A stretch of DNA of 64,000 nucleotides from assembly GCA_019914995.1 (NCBI GenBank), contig CM034145.1:1612001-1676000 (forward strand), read 5' to 3'. Under the pieces are notes generated by a model. It did no database searches, was not told the origin of the DNA, and saw nothing but the letters and a program-made list of their open reading frames with translations. Position numbers and translations under genes: made by a program. Each line of letters starts with the position of its first letter. Positions within the stretch are counted from its first letter, which is position 1. Shown one piece after another: positions 42,649 through 55,750 of this stretch. Source of the DNA: Acanthochlamys bracteata (taxonomy: Eukaryota > Streptophyta > Magnoliopsida > Pandanales > Velloziaceae).

Positions 42649-45600
42649 ATGGGCCCTGTTTGTGAATTTTGTGGGGAACAAAGGTCGATGGTTTACTGCC
42701 GTTCTGATGCAGCATGCTTGTGCCTATCATGTGATCGGAATGTTCATTCAGCTAATGCGCTCTCAAAGCGCCATTCTCGAACTATCTTATGTGATAGATG
42801 CAGCACCCAGCCGGCCAGTGTTCGCTGCTTTGATGAAAATGCGTCCCTCTGTCAAAGTTGTGATTGGAATGGACATGGTGGCTCTGGTTCAGCTACACGA
42901 CATAAGAGGCAGACAATCAGCTGCTACTCAGGATGCCCTTCGGCAACAGAACTTTCGAGAATCTGGTCATTTCTTCTGGAATTCCCTCCTATCACAGATG
43001 CTAACTGCACAAAGGGAATGGGTTTAATGAGCATCGATGAGAACAGCGTGAGCAGCTGTTGGGGACCTCCAGATAACGGCAGTAATGCGAATGTAACAAG
43101 TACTGCCGTAGCCAATGACCTGGATAATCCTGATAACTTTGATCCTTGGATTGGCTCATCATCAACCTCTGAAATGAATCCCATGCCATGCAAAGAAGAT
43201 AAGGCAGCAGTTTCAGTGGATTCAGCTACAATGAAGGTGCATTGCAGGCTAAAATTTACCAACAGATCACTGCATAAGCATGTGGAAAATTATTATGTTT
43301 AATAGTGAATATATCTCATTTTTTGTTCATATGTTATGCCTCTTTTGTGTTGAACAGCATTTTCTTGTGCAACATGCAGCTAAACTTTACTGAGAGAAAT
43401 GGTCCTGAAATCTCCAAAGAGAATGACTTCTATGACAATTGCAATATGGATGATGTTGACATGTCTTTCGACTATGAAGAGCTTTTTGGCACATCTCATA
43501 ATCCTTCAGGGCAGCTATTTGAGGATACTGGACTTGAGAGTTTCTTTGAGATGAAAGACACGTTGGCTGCAAATTCCAACTTCCAGGATGAATTGCTTAT
43601 GCAGGTATTGACATATCTTCATGTTGGTTTCCTCTGGTGCTCAATGACTTCCAACTTGCAACAAAACTTTTCTAGCTTAGCTCTTTCTTTTTACAATAAA
43701 GCGCCTCGTAAAATCTGTTACATATTTAGCCTATAAGTTAGTATCCACAATGAGAAACGTGTCCTGGATTATTTGAGTGCTTATGTGATTCTTTGAAGTT
43801 AACATTCTTTTGTTGTTTGTCTTAACACCACACTGAGAGGAAATTCCTAATTCTAGACCAGCTCATAACTCGATTCTGTAAATCTCTACTATATAAAGTT
43901 TCCTGAATATAACTTTCAATTAGCTAGACTCTTCCTAACTCCCACAATTTGTATAGGTATTGTTACTTGCATACTAGTTAAACGCCTTGTAATTGAAATA
44001 TATATTAAAGTACAATTCTACATTCCAAACATTAGAAGATGTTTATAACAGCACTTTCCTCTGAGAAGACTAACGAATGTTACGAATGTGACATATTGTA
44101 GTAATTTTTGTCTTACATATCTTTCTACACTTGTTATTTCCTCAATCCATCTAGTTTCATTTACCCCATATACCCTCACAATGTGTTCCTCAGGGAATTG
44201 ACCTTGCTGGTCATGTTTTATATTATCTAAGGAGTCAAGCGAATGATGATCTTCATTGGCTCGTTGATCTGAATTGTTGGATGCTTTTGTGATATTTTAG
44301 ATTTATGATGAATGAGGCTAGGACCCTTTAGGTAGTAGTCCATCATGATTGGCATTAGTTGAAACTTGAAAGTTCTGTCAATACCTATGCTTCCGTCTCT
44401 TATCTCATTCAGGGAAAGTTCATAGTCTTATCTTTCTTTAAAGATTTCGGTGGAATGAGGATAGCAGAATACTTTGGTACTTTAATGTTCATATTGCTGC
44501 ATTTTGTGTATATAGGTTGGTTGTTAAGTAGTTCCTGGAGGGACTCGTTCTTGGTAGTAATGCAAGCCACTGAAAATTCTCTTTCTATGGCCTCGTCATT
44601 TGTATGCTAGAAAGTATTCTTTTTCATCTAGTAAGAGCATCTTTAGATTGTTTCATTCATTTGAGATAGTCTTAAGCTGTTTTAGCTTAAACTACTTCCT
44701 ACCCATTTTAGAGATATGCTGGTTTAAGGAGTTGAAGTTTATCAATGAAAGATTTTACCTGCTCTATTGTGCTCTAATTTGATTTTGCTTCTATATGATC
44801 TAACTCTACTAAATAAGTATTTGGTCTATACGTATTTGTAGTGCTCGTTTAGGAACAGTTTTCTTCCTGAAACTGGTGCTTGAATTCTCATAAGATTGCA
44901 ATTCTAGATATACTAAGGGGACCTCTGGTAAGTGTGTCAAATTCCATGGTTATATTGTTGACCAAAACCAAACGAACCTGAATTCAGTTATTTCAATTAC
45001 CCTGCTATAAGTGTGTCATTCTTATAGAATTAATAGCCCATGATTCAACTTTGATCATTAACAAGTGGTACCAAGGTTGGGTCCCCAATCAGAACTAAGT
45101 TTAGCAATCAGCTCTGTAACAATGAAATGGTGTCGGATAACTGTTTATAGTAAAAAGATGGAACACAAACATCTTATATATTGGGGTACTTGTTTGGTTT
45201 TAATCTCAATGATTTTACAAGTGGCTTACCTGATATCACTCTTGCAAAGTCCTTTACAATATGCCATTCTAACTATGTTCACATTTTATGCCTTTTGCTC
45301 ATGAGAGGCTTCCTTACCTTTGTCAACTTTTAACGATCTTTCTCAGGCATCATCTGCTGAACATGTCAAACCAGCTCAAGTAGCATGCAGCAAGGAAATA
45401 TCAGCTGATTCTGCTATGTCGAATCCAGTGCCAAAAGCAGATTCTTGTCTGTCTCTGCCGATAAGGAAAGCCCATTCTAGCCTTTCACTTTCCTTTTCTG
45501 GTTTGACTGGTGAGAGCAGTGCTGGTGATTATCAAGATTGTGGCATGTCTTCAATGCTTCTCATGGGCGAGCCTCCCTGGTACCCTACTGGGCCTGAGGG

Positions 45601-46748
45601 TTCTGCATTTGCCTCAGCTAGCAGGGACAGTGCTGTTATGCGTTACAAGGAAAAGAAAAAGACCCGCAAGTAAGTCAATTGTATTTGTCCTTTCCACCTG
45701 TAGAGATATTGCACATGAAAACTATATCAAGGAGGTAGGTGAGTGGATACTTCATATATATATATGGGTGTGGATAAGGGCACTCGCCACCCTTAGGGGC
45801 ACCCTATAAGCATGTACTTGGTCTTAGATCAGGTGAAAACACATATCACAAGCTTCAATTGAATTTCACATGGTCATGTTTTGAAAGGTTTAGATGGAAA
45901 TCTAAATTCTCCCTTAACTGCATGCTGACAATATAGGGCATGATGTCTCATCGCATCAACTTTAGGTCTTCTCGAACTAATCATATGTTAACATCTAATA
46001 CTTTATCATCTCTTATAGGGAAAAACATGGAACGCATGAGCATTTGAGCAGTAGTATGTGTTAAAGAACTGTCTCCTAGTGGGTACATACAAAATGTTTT
46101 TGTGTATATGTGGTCATCAGTCTCTCCAACTATATCCATTTTGATTTGTGTTCAATGCATATTTCTAATTTTCTCTTTTCAAGGTACATTATGTCTCATC
46201 TCTTTGCAATTCTTTAGCTAAGAAGACATTCGTTTGACCTGAAGTGCTACTCATGTTTACTTCAGCAGCCATACATGGATTGTACGCTTCCTTGCCTAAG
46301 TCTGTAGCAAAGGGCAGTTAGGCAAAAATAAGATTAGATTAAGTGGCTATAACCTCTGTCTCTAACTTGTTTATATTAAATATGTGAATATAGCTAACTT
46401 TAGAGAAGTTCAATAAAGTCTATGTTACCTGATTGATAGAGAGACATGTTTCTTCTGTTACATATGTTTCGAAGTGTTCATATTGCTCAGCTATTGTGCA
46501 AACATTTCTCAATCCAGTTATTTTATATGAATTTGTATCTGATTATATTCCTAAATTGAAGGTTATTTACTATGATTGACACGATGAGAACAAATATTTT
46601 CTTCCCTATCTTGAATAGATTTGAAAAGAAGATCAGATATGAATCTCGAAAGGCCAGAGCAGATGTCAGAAGACGAGTGAAGGGGCGGTTTGTCAAGGCT
46701 GGAGATGCTTATGACTATGACCCATTGTGTGAAACAAGAAGTTACTGA
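42649..46748 (+). CDS. COL9-like: CONSTANS-like B-box/CCT transcription factor, COL9/COL10 type, complete
   Basis: Four exons, 42649-43236, 43380-43604, 45347-45669 and 46619-46748 (588, 225, 323 and 130 bp), join in frame to 421 residues plus stop with GT-AG introns. B-box 1 ligands are Cys5, Cys8, Cys17, Asp20, Cys25, Cys28, His33 and His42. B-box 2 has Cys48, Cys51, Cys60, Cys68, Cys71, His76 and His85, with the divergent [15 protein letters not shown] wording of group III COLs. The middle is acidic and Asn/Ser-rich ([18 protein letters not shown]), then [10 protein letters not shown] and MLLMGEPPW, all typical of COL9/COL10. The CCT domain spans about 370-412 ([20 protein letters not shown] then [18 protein letters not shown]), split by the last intron after residue 378. 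CCT mediates nuclear import and DNA/NF-Y binding. COL9 in Arabidopsis delays flowering and is clock-controlled; whether this orthologue does so is inference. Upstream are two Evening Elements. Confidence 0.97.
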
Positions 46749-47557
46749 AGAGTTCGAAAAATGTCATATTGCAGTAACTCCCTGTTTGTTATAAGTTTTC
46801 GGGAGGCTGACCCATCTCCGGCGCTTTTACCAATAACGGGAAGTAGACCATTCACTAATATCCCAATAACAGTCTGTTTAAAGTTCAGATGAAGCTCAAG
46901 ATGGACATCATAATGGTCTAAGCTAATTTCCGATGCTTTACATATGGTGCACAGAGATAAAGAAAGAGAAGAAAAAAAGATTTGTAAGTTTTGATAGCGC
47001 AGGTTTTCTTTGTCAATGTAGATAAAGTAAATTTTTCAAGTAATGGAGCAAGGTGAATTCAACATTTGGTTCTAACTGAATGTATTATATCTTGCTTCCC
47101 TGACTTTCTGCCACCTTCGAACATGAAGTCAGTTGTTTGGGAGTAGGTAAACCTTTTGCCCTACTTCATGTTTGTATGCACATAGTATGTACATAGGCAT
47201 TCTCCGCCTCCATTCAAATCCTTGATTATGTGAATCTGGTAAAGCCTATGTCTGTTTTAGCCAGTTGTATTTATCTTTATATAATTGAAATATGAATTTA
47301 TATAATAGAGACAAGAATTTGTAGCTGCTTTGTTTGAAGCTAGCAATTCCAAATGTAAATATGTTTGAAGCCCTTACCAATTTCATGCAAAGTATCCTAT
47401 CTCCTTTGAGAGTGCTTTAGAGGCAGTTTTTGTTACACAATCTATGGATTACCATCTCGCATTCCTCAAGAAGCAAATGGTTGTTGCTTGTGGAGATTAG
47501 TGATTATTGTGCTTCAATCTTGATTACAGGAAATTCTACATTGCATTATGTAGTTAA
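46749..47557 (+). other. COL 3' untranslated and downstream region
   Basis: Follows the TGA stop at 46746-46748. The transcript probably ends within 47000-47350, where several AATATA/AATAAA-like words occur; the site cannot be fixed. No other gene seen. Confidence 0.45.
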
Positions 47558-47822
47558 GGCTCTATATCGATAGGCTTAACAGAAATATTTTTGAATCAGA
47601 GTTTCCATAAAAGTTATCTAAATTTGAGCTTTTCCTTACAAGTATCTTTTCTAACTAATTTTTTACAACTTTAATTTGGAGCTTATTACGTTGAGCTCAT
47701 TTCCATCTTATTTTACAAGCTTAAGTTGAATGATGGAGCTGTCTAGACACAGCTTATAAGCTGAAAAGAAAACTTAGAAACAACTTTAGTGCATTTGAAA
47801 TAAGCCCATCCTGAATAGAGCC
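47558..47822. mobile_element. MITE, 265 bp
   Basis: Inverted ends GGCTCTATATCGATAGGCTTA and (reverse complement) GGCTCTATTCAGGATGGGCTTA. The flanking bases are TAA on the left and TAT on the right, so a 3-bp (PIF/Harbinger-like) target duplication is possible but not exact. The core is noncoding. Confidence 0.65.
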
Positions 47823-48175
47823 TATTGTCTTGCATGTGGTACGTGTTTCAATCAGTACACAAATAACAAGGAAAGGTTATTATTAGTTTATTCTTTTATG
47901 AAATGTGCAAGGCGTAGTATAAAATTTCTCTAACGAAGTAGGCTATCTATATTTTAAATTTGACAAACTTTGACCACTTATTAAACTAAGTTAAACGTAA
48001 TTCATTCACAATGAAATGACATCATCTCACTTTACTTTGACAAAAAAAGGTATTTAACTTGTAGAGATAGAAAGAGTAAACTATCTATAAATGAGAGGAC
48101 TCGTACATAGGAGAGATCTAGACTTGAATAACAGGTAATCGGAATCCGTTTGATACACTGACAGCAGTTTATAGC

Positions 48176-49774
48176 ATAGTTATAAAATTCGAACCGAATA
48201 TCGACCCGAATCACTGTTCAGATGGACAGGTCACGAGTTGATCCGCCGGACAGTAGGTGCTGTGTAATCTGTGGTGGAGTCCAGACATCAAACAGTAGGT
48301 GCTTTGTTAAATTCAGACACCTAGATCTACTTTTAGTCACCAGACAGAAAAACACCTTAAAAAAAATTCAGACAACAAAACACTTCACAATAAATATATC
48401 AACATAAATCATATTTAAGCATGAAACTCTTAGACATCCAGCTTTCTAATTTCTAACTTCAACTATCAATTAGAAAAGATTTTGTGATAAATATGATGCA
48501 ACAAATTCTCATGCTATGCATAAAAAGATCACATCACTTGCTTTTTTTCATGTTAGAAGCTTCAAATGCCAATTGAAAACCAGTTGACAGGAACTATAGA
48601 GCGTCAAAATCATGTTAGAAACTAAATTTCAAAAATTCTAGCACTTCTAGTTCCTCCAACAAAGTGCAATCCTAATTTTGTGATGTTTGTAATTCTTAAT
48701 TATCATGAATATTTTGAAGCAATGGTCATCACACAACGCATATACATCCTACAAATGTCTACTTTCCTTTAATAAGAAGGAAGAAATTTGAAACAAAACC
48801 AACAAACAATGTGTTCCTCACTTGAAAGATATTAAACAAAGAATCCTTGTAATCAGTTTGAATCTTGCATAATAACACGAATAGGCACAAGATAACACAA
48901 GAGATAATTTCATGAAAATTTGGTATCACAATTAGATGACATCTTTCCCCAAGTTATACTCCATAAATGAGAGTTACTACAGAGCAGAAAATTCAGCAAA
49001 CCAGAACTTCACATCACATTTGTAGCAAAAACCTCCTCATTTACTTCGTCTTTGCGGATCTGTGGAAGAAAAATGAAGTAGATCGATACATGCTGCAGGC
49101 CATTAGAATTTATCATATCACCAAGTAGAAAATAAGATTCACAAATGCAGCAGATAAACTTTTGCCTTTTAACAAATCACTGGTGGAGAGAATCGTAGTT
49201 GCGGCAGAGACGAAGACCAAAAGTAGAGAACAACGACAGAAGAAATGAGAATCGTAGCTGGAGCGTCGGAGAGTGATCGAGCAAATCACTGGTGGAGAGA
49301 ATCGCAGCGGCTGGAGAGACGAAAACGAGTAGAGAGCAGCGCAAGGAGAAATGAGAATCGGACTATCGGAGAAAAAGAGTGAGCAGCGGAGGCACCGGAG
49401 ACTGAGATGGAAATCGGCAAAAAACCTAGGCGAGCAGGAAGCTGCTGTTCAAAAAATCGAGTGATTCAACACGAGATTAGAGCCATTGAGGGATTAGCCA
49501 AGAAAGGAGACTGTTAAACTTCCGCCGGAGAATAAAATTTCGCCGGAGAACAAAAAAACCTAGAGAGTTCGTCGGGCGCAACTAAAAAACACAACTCGAG
49601 TTAGTTCGTCCGCATGTATAAGTCATAAGTTTTTTTTTTTTTTTTTTCACGTGGCCCAGGTCAAACCGGGTCACAGACGCGATGGGTTTTTTTTTCAGAT
49701 CGGACTGGTATTATGTCTGGATCGACTGTTTACGGGTTGATACGGACGGTTCAATTCAAATCTGTTAACTATAA
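48176..49774. mobile_element. Non-autonomous DNA transposon, 1,599 bp, hAT-like, with exon-like content
   Basis: Flanked by the 8-bp direct repeats TTTATAGC (48168-48175 and 49775-49782). Imperfect inverted ends share ATAGTTA, then AACCG and CAACCCG/CGACCCG subterminal motifs, and CCCGGTTTGACC lies near the right end. The interior lacks a transposase. Its right third (49170-49610) is unusually GC-rich and reads like a gene 5' leader or first exon; it includes a 109-bp tandem duplication. The superfamily call rests on TSD length. Confidence 0.7.
49173..49390. repeat. Tandem duplication, period 109 bp, inside the 1.6-kb element
   Basis: Units begin CAAATCACTGGTGGAGAGAA at 49173 and 49282. Both continue through AGAGACGAA(G/A)AC and AGAAATGAGAATCG-type sequence. 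GC-rich relative to the element. Confidence 0.85.
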
Positions 49775-49909
49775 TTTATAGCCTGTGTTAAAATGCTTGC
49801 AAAGTATTTAATGAGAATTAGAGCGTGTCAATTGTACGGAATTCATTTTTTTTATTAAAATTTGCATTTGAATTTACTTTTTATGTTTTAATTTACTTGA
49901 GTTTATTTC

Positions 49910-52126
49910 TGTTGGAATATCAAGACTGATTTTGATGATAACAAATATTAAGAATTATAGTTTATGAGTTAAGTGGACTAATGATTTAAACTAAGCTATG
50001 CAGAATTGAAAGTATAAATTCTTGCAAATAAATGGTTATAGTCCAGCCAGCTGCTTTATAGGAAATTCTACTTCGGGCGCAAGATAAAAATCAATTTAAT
50101 TGTTGGACAGCAGAACAGAGAGCAGGACACAGAACAGAACAGAGAAGTCTTACAAGAACAGCCGACTAGATTACTGCTGATCCTGAATCGAGTGAAAATG
50201 ATCAAGTTATAGATTTCAGAGGCAGATTCGATCATGATGCAAATTCAGTTTGAGGAAGATATTTCTACCAGAGTTAGAACAATATGCAGACAACAATCTT
50301 GGCTAAAGAGTTCATCAAATTATGATCTACACAACTTTGGAAAATTCGTGAAAGATTGGAAGAAATTAAGAAAACATACATTGCAGAAAATCAGACAATA
50401 GTGGAGTCAACTTTCAGATTAAGTTTGATCAAAATTTTCTCATTCGTTTGAAGCCAATTTTTGAGGACATATAGAACATCATATCCACTGTCATTTCACA
50501 TCTAGTTCAGCAACAAATCACAACAAATGAATGTCAAGAACACAATGCTAAAGTGACATCAGAACCAGTCTGTCAGCATACCAGATTTGAATTCAGAAAT
50601 TGAATTTCGACTTTCATTCAAAGAAAAGCCAAGGATCAGTTACAAAGAATATACATACGCTTGATCCACCATAGTGCTTTGTCGATACATCACAATAACC
50701 TACTACATTGAGCAACTACACAAAATGATCTAAACAAATGAAGCTGACAGAAGAAAACTCTACAAAGTGCTGTCATACAAGATTCACAAGATGGAATCCA
50801 ATGCATATCAGAGTTGATTTTACTGGATCACTCAAATGATAATAGACTTCAAATCATTAGCATTCTTCACTGAAAATCAAGTCATTGATTTGCAGCTCAC
50901 AGTAAGCAAGTTAACCTAAAACCATATTGGAGCAAATGAATACTCTAGGGAACATCATCTGACTGGTCGATGAACTGAGAACAAAAATTCGAAGTTGAAC
51001 TTGAGCTATTCCAATTACTTGATCAGATCATCATCTTCATATTAGGTGCCACTGCAACGAAGAAAATTACATTACAGAAGAAAAGGGAGAAGCAAGCGGG
51101 AAAATTGAATTGCCGACAAGCTTAGTGATTATTATAAAAGAAAGATCAAATCAAGCGATACCAGCAGAATAATTGAGATTTAAATGTTAAATGGAAGATC
51201 TAGTTAATACATTATATACCTCCATCAAGATCCAACCGTTTAAGATCTTTTTGATGGAACTCGATTGGCAACGGCTATAAGAGCAAAGTGATAACACTGT
51301 AGCAGGCGCACAAGGAAGACAACGGGAAAATTTCATACCGTTAGGAGATTAGAAATTTCAACAGCCAGAGAACAGAAAATATAAGAGGGAGAAGAAGAGA
51401 AAAATAAACCCAGGGAGAGACACTACAGAGCATAAGAAAAACAGAGCCACATATATAAGAAAAAGCTTACATAGAGCAGAAACATCTATCACTCAACCTC
51501 ACTGCTTGAGCTTTATCTAGATACATTTTTGGCATTTCTTTGATCCTCTCTTTGCTTTACTAAGCTTAAATTCAATCCAGTGAGAGAGATCCTGTGCTTG
51601 AAAATTGTTTGTAACAAACATATTCGTTGAGAAGGGCTTGGTCAAGCCTTCTCGGTTGTGCTAATTTTGTAAGGAGCTACGTACTTTACACAAAGTCTTA
51701 AATAAGGCTTGTGTCTTAGCAGCAGAAGAGACTTGTGAGTCTAGTAGGCTGTAGGTGGTTTATCTTGAGGAGAGAACCGGTTAAAGTAATGGTGTTTGGC
51801 TAAACACATTATTTGGTATTGTAGCAACTTGATAAGAATTAGTAGAATTCACTCTTGACAAAGAGTGGCCGTGGACGTAGGCAAATTCATTTGCCGAACC
51901 ACGTAAATTCTGTGTGTTTGTGTTTTGAATAATTTTTTATATTGCTTGCACTTGAACTAAACAGAGAACGTCAAACAGAGAGAATCTGTTTACGTTCAGT
52001 CGACTATACTGCTGCTATTTTGGAAAAAATCAGCTCTGTTTATATACGAATATTGGATTAAATTTTTTAGCTACCAACTCAATTCACCCCTTCCCTCTTG
52101 AGTTGGTTGTGCAGATTTGACCAACA
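49910..52126 (+). mobile_element. Solo LTR of a SIRE/Maximus-type Ty1/copia element, 2,217 bp
   Basis: Begins TGTTGGAATATCAAGACTGA and ends ACCAACA (TGTTGG...CCAACA), with the 5-bp target duplication ATTTC on both sides (49905-49909 and 52127-52131). Diagnostic SIRE-lineage LTR phrases are present: TGATTTTGATGATAACAAA near the start, GTGGACGTAGGCAAATTC and GCCGAACCACGTAAATTC, and TTGAGTTGGTTG near the end. No coding region is present, so this is a recombination-derived solo LTR. Confidence 0.92.
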
Positions 52127-53464
52127 ATTTCTAATTCACTTCTATCGAACTTAATTTCATCGAATTTGGTTTCAAGAAACTTACTTTCTACCAATTAAAA
52201 CACATCTATAGCAATACCAATTGCGCAAAGATAGCCCACCAGTATCGTCAATATTTTCGTGATTGCAGGATAATTTAAAGATATCTAGAACTATACAACT
52301 GAAGCTAAACTTTAAAATTAAAATTTAAAAACTTAGCATGGGCATTGCCCATAAGAAAAGTATAAATTTTATGACAAACATATATGAAAACTTAAATAGG
52401 ATAATAGCAGAGCATATAAGCTTCTGAAAGTAGTGGACATCATCTTCTTACCGAGCCCCCAGGTGCAGTTGTTATTAGTTCCAATAATTTATTTTATGAA
52501 TTTTGGTCCTTTTTTTCTCTATCCTATTGTACATGAACAATGGTGCCTACGTGTGTCTCCCATGTATGTGAGAGAATTTATTTATTATATCCTATGACTT
52601 CTAAGTTCTTCCTTTCAATAGTAATATCGATCGTTGGGTGTATTTTTTTGCACATAGAAATAATTTCTTTTCTATTAAAAAATAACTTATAATTCACTTT
52701 TCATTACATAAAAAATACATTATTTTTAATAATACTACTTTTAAAAATTCATTTTTAAAAACTGACTTTCAAAGTTAAAAGAACGCACCCGTCCATGAGC
52801 TTTTGTTTAAGAAGTGTTTTAATTATATGAAAATAAATTTTGTGAAAGTAAATTTTAGTGAGAAATGATTATTGAATCAAGTAAAATAAAATTTGAAATT
52901 AAATTTTGATGAAAGTAAAATTTGATGTAAAAATTAAAAAAAAATTTAGAATGATAAATAAGATAGATGAAGTGACGAAATTTAAAATTTGAAAAAAAAT
53001 GAACTTTTTTATGATTAAATAATGCCCTTAAACTTTGCATCGATTAAATTCTCTCATGCTTAAATTGACGTTGCCAAGATAACCTCGATCCCTAAGAAAG
53101 CTATACGAGGCAGCAAGTATTTTAGTTTCAGATTTACCTTTAATTTATCACTCACTTTCAATGTTCACTTATAATATTGTTGATGAACAAGAATTTAGCA
53201 GCAGAAATTAGAGAGTCATGATGAATTTGTTCTTCTCCTACAAGAAAAGGCACATATCTTAAAACAACAATGTCTCACTCCAACACTAGTTGAGCAATAA
53301 CTTATGATAATAGGGTTTGTTCTTGACCTACGGCTGAATTCAAACTGTATACAGATCCGAATCATAAAACAAATTTCAGTTTCTACAGCAATGACTCACA
53401 CCCAACTGTTTGCACCGAACAACATAAAAAGTTGAGAAGAGAAACCTAATTTTTATTTAACAAA
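52127..53464. other. AT-rich intergenic region
   Basis: Nothing coding recognised. 52640-52790 and 52800-53040 are AT-rich, MITE-like. 53050-53440 is unassigned. Confidence 0.45.
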
Positions 53465-54265
53465 ATTTTAATCCAAAATCGACTGATTTAATTCTAATTA
53501 GGGTTAGAATTTGATCTGTATAAATATATGAATTGAGTTAGAGGTGAACGAATTTGACTTAGTTATTAAATAGGTCGATCCGGATCGATTAGAAATTAAT
53601 CCACCAATTCGAATTTTCACATCTTAAAGGAATAATTTTTTTCTGATTTTTTCTTACCGTATAATAAAATTTTGACAACAAAAAAGAATTGACAATAGTA
53701 TATTACAAATAATTAAATTATTTTGTATTATAATTAATTATTTGCCTTACTAAGTTAGTGCAAGATGAAAATTATAATATTATCGAAAGTATTCTTATAT
53801 AGGTGTTTCTTAGTGACGAATGTGAATTTTATAGAAAAATATTTATCAAAATTTTGTCAACTAGCTATATTTATCAAAATTTTTATCGAAATATTACTAT
53901 ATATTTATATCATAAAATTTTAGCTGTCACTATGTATTTTCAAAAAATAAAAATAAAAAAATTCTTGGAATATTTAAGTACCGATGAAGATATTAAGAAA
54001 TGCATATTTTGACGGACACTTACCATATCTCTTCACTAAAAACTTTGTGCACATTTATTCCAACTTTAAAAGTGTAAAATTAAAAATTAAAAATTATAAT
54101 TATTAAATGGGTCGATCCGATTTGATCCGGTTATTAGATAGGTTAGATTAGGGTTGACAATTTTGACCCGTATAAATTCATAAGTGGAGTTAGGATTAAA
54201 CGAATTTAACCTGATTATTAAATGGATCGATCCGAAACCGACCACCAACTCAAATTGTCATCCTA
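53465..54265 (-). mobile_element. Inverted, truncated copy of the 859-bp hAT element
   Basis: The reverse complement aligns with 38584-39442 through both subterminal regions and the AT-rich core, for example GTGTTTCTTAGTGACGAATG and TAGCTGTCACTATGTATTTT. One end is intact (TAGGATGACAATTTGAG on the minus strand, at 54265). The other end lacks the last ~35 bases, and no target duplication is seen. Confidence 0.8.
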
Positions 54266-54576
54266 TTGAAAATGAAATAGCTAATGCTTGCTAAAGCAGC
54301 TAGTGATGCCAAGATCACAGCAAGGCAAAAGGCTTAAACACAAAAAGATAAATTATATATTAGCAATTATGAAGAAGATCATGTTGCTTAAAGAAATTAT
54401 AGTTGCATATAAAAAATAATTGTCTTATATTAAAAAAAATAGCACAATAAAAACTTATAATATATAGCAAATTTAATAACACTCGAAGATCGCTAATTAA
54501 TTGTTTGAAGAAAATGTCTATGCAAACACAATCCATGTATCAAATAAGAAAACAATGATGTTTAAAGTGTTGTAAG

Positions 54577-54876
54577 TAGAAATGCAAAAACGGGCAGAAC
54601 TGTCTAGTCGGAACATATGAGCAAATCAGATTGAGCCGATTCGACCCGATTGGGTGAGCCGGAACGGGCTGCCCTGCATCGATCGAAATATTTTGACATG
54701 GCTTTATCTATTTGACTACCTCAAAATTTTTATATAATAAACAAAATTTTAAAAATTTAAGATAATGTCAGCTTGGTGTCATTATGAAGTTAACATAATA
54801 GGCCGTTCGGTGGGCCAAAAAATTAGCCCTATAATGTCTGACGGGTTAGACTATTTAGTCTATATTTTCATTTCTA
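54577..54876. mobile_element. hAT MITE, 300 bp, perfect TSD
   Basis: Inverted ends TAGAAATGCAAAAAC and TAGAAATGAAAATAT, flanked by identical 8-bp repeats GTTGTAAG (54569-54576 and 54877-54884). The interior is noncoding with GGGCAG/CCGATTCGACCCG motifs. 54266-54568 holds no recognised feature. Confidence 0.92.
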
Positions 54877-55621
54877 GTTGTAAGTATCTCAAAAACACAA
54901 TATATAGAAAAAAATCATAATAGTTAAAAAAAATGTTTAGGTACACAAATAGCACGGCAATAATATCAAGTGCATCTGGTTCCAATTCAGCTTTATGTTC
55001 TCCTAGATTGAGGGCATGTTAGGTAGTTTTTATTATTGTCTATCAAAATTTCGCAATACATAAAAATTGTTATTTTCCCACAATTCCTCTTTGCATGTTT
55101 CTTTCACGTATGCTTGGATATAGGAGTAATAAATAAGAGTAAATTATTGGAGTGGAGACGAAAGTAAGAGTAATAATTTAACTTGTCTTGTTTGGATGTA
55201 TTAATAAGATTAATAAAAAATATATATTATTCCTATTTGGTAATTTAAGAGTAAATAAGAATATTTTATAAAAAGACTGAAATATCTTTTTGTGTTTTTT
55301 TTTTTTGTTTTTTGGTTTAACAACCGGTGCTTCAGGCTGAACACTTTGATGAGGTAAAAGAATGACAAAAAGCTCAAAATCCTTTTATGAAATTTCTCCA
55401 TTGTTTCCCTATTGGCGATTTCTCCCACATCAATCATCTCTTTATTATTTCTTATTTTCTTTTTGTTCTTCTTTTTCTTCTCACCATCCATCTCCACCAA
55501 CTTTGATGGTAAAGCAAATTCAAGAAACCAAATTTTCTGTTTAAAGTTATAATCTTTATTTTGTTGTTGACCTTTTTTTGGGGTAGCAAGAAATTTTATT
55601 TTGTTGTTATTGTTGTTGTAG

Positions 55622-55750
55622 GGAAAGCGTTGCATACGTTGAGAACAAAGTTTAGAGACCCATGTTTGATTTTGATCAGAAATTGGTATTGGTGTTGTTT
55701 TGGCTTGTACGGATTTGGGGAACTCGATAGATATGTTGTTGAATAAGTAA
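55622..55750 (+). pseudogene. Possible SERK-type LRR receptor kinase exon fragment
   Basis: After the acceptor-like TTGTTGTAG the frame reads GKALHTLRTKFRDP. This resembles the N-terminal LRR-cap exon of SERK proteins (GDALHTLR...DP). The next residues do not match well, though a shifted frame gives TDLGNS, like the RVDLGN that follows in SERKs. It is short and diverged, so the identification is tentative. Confidence 0.3.

Noticed and set aside
42617..43027. 136-codon plus frame and antisense frames over the COL first exon
   Set aside because: They are shadows of the real COL reading frame starting at 42649, which has all B-box ligands.
48177..49771. Alternative boundaries for the 1.6-kb element at TAGTTATAA/TAGTTAACA
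   Set aside because: These would give better-aligned termini but no matching 8-bp flanks. The TTTATAGC boundaries were preferred.
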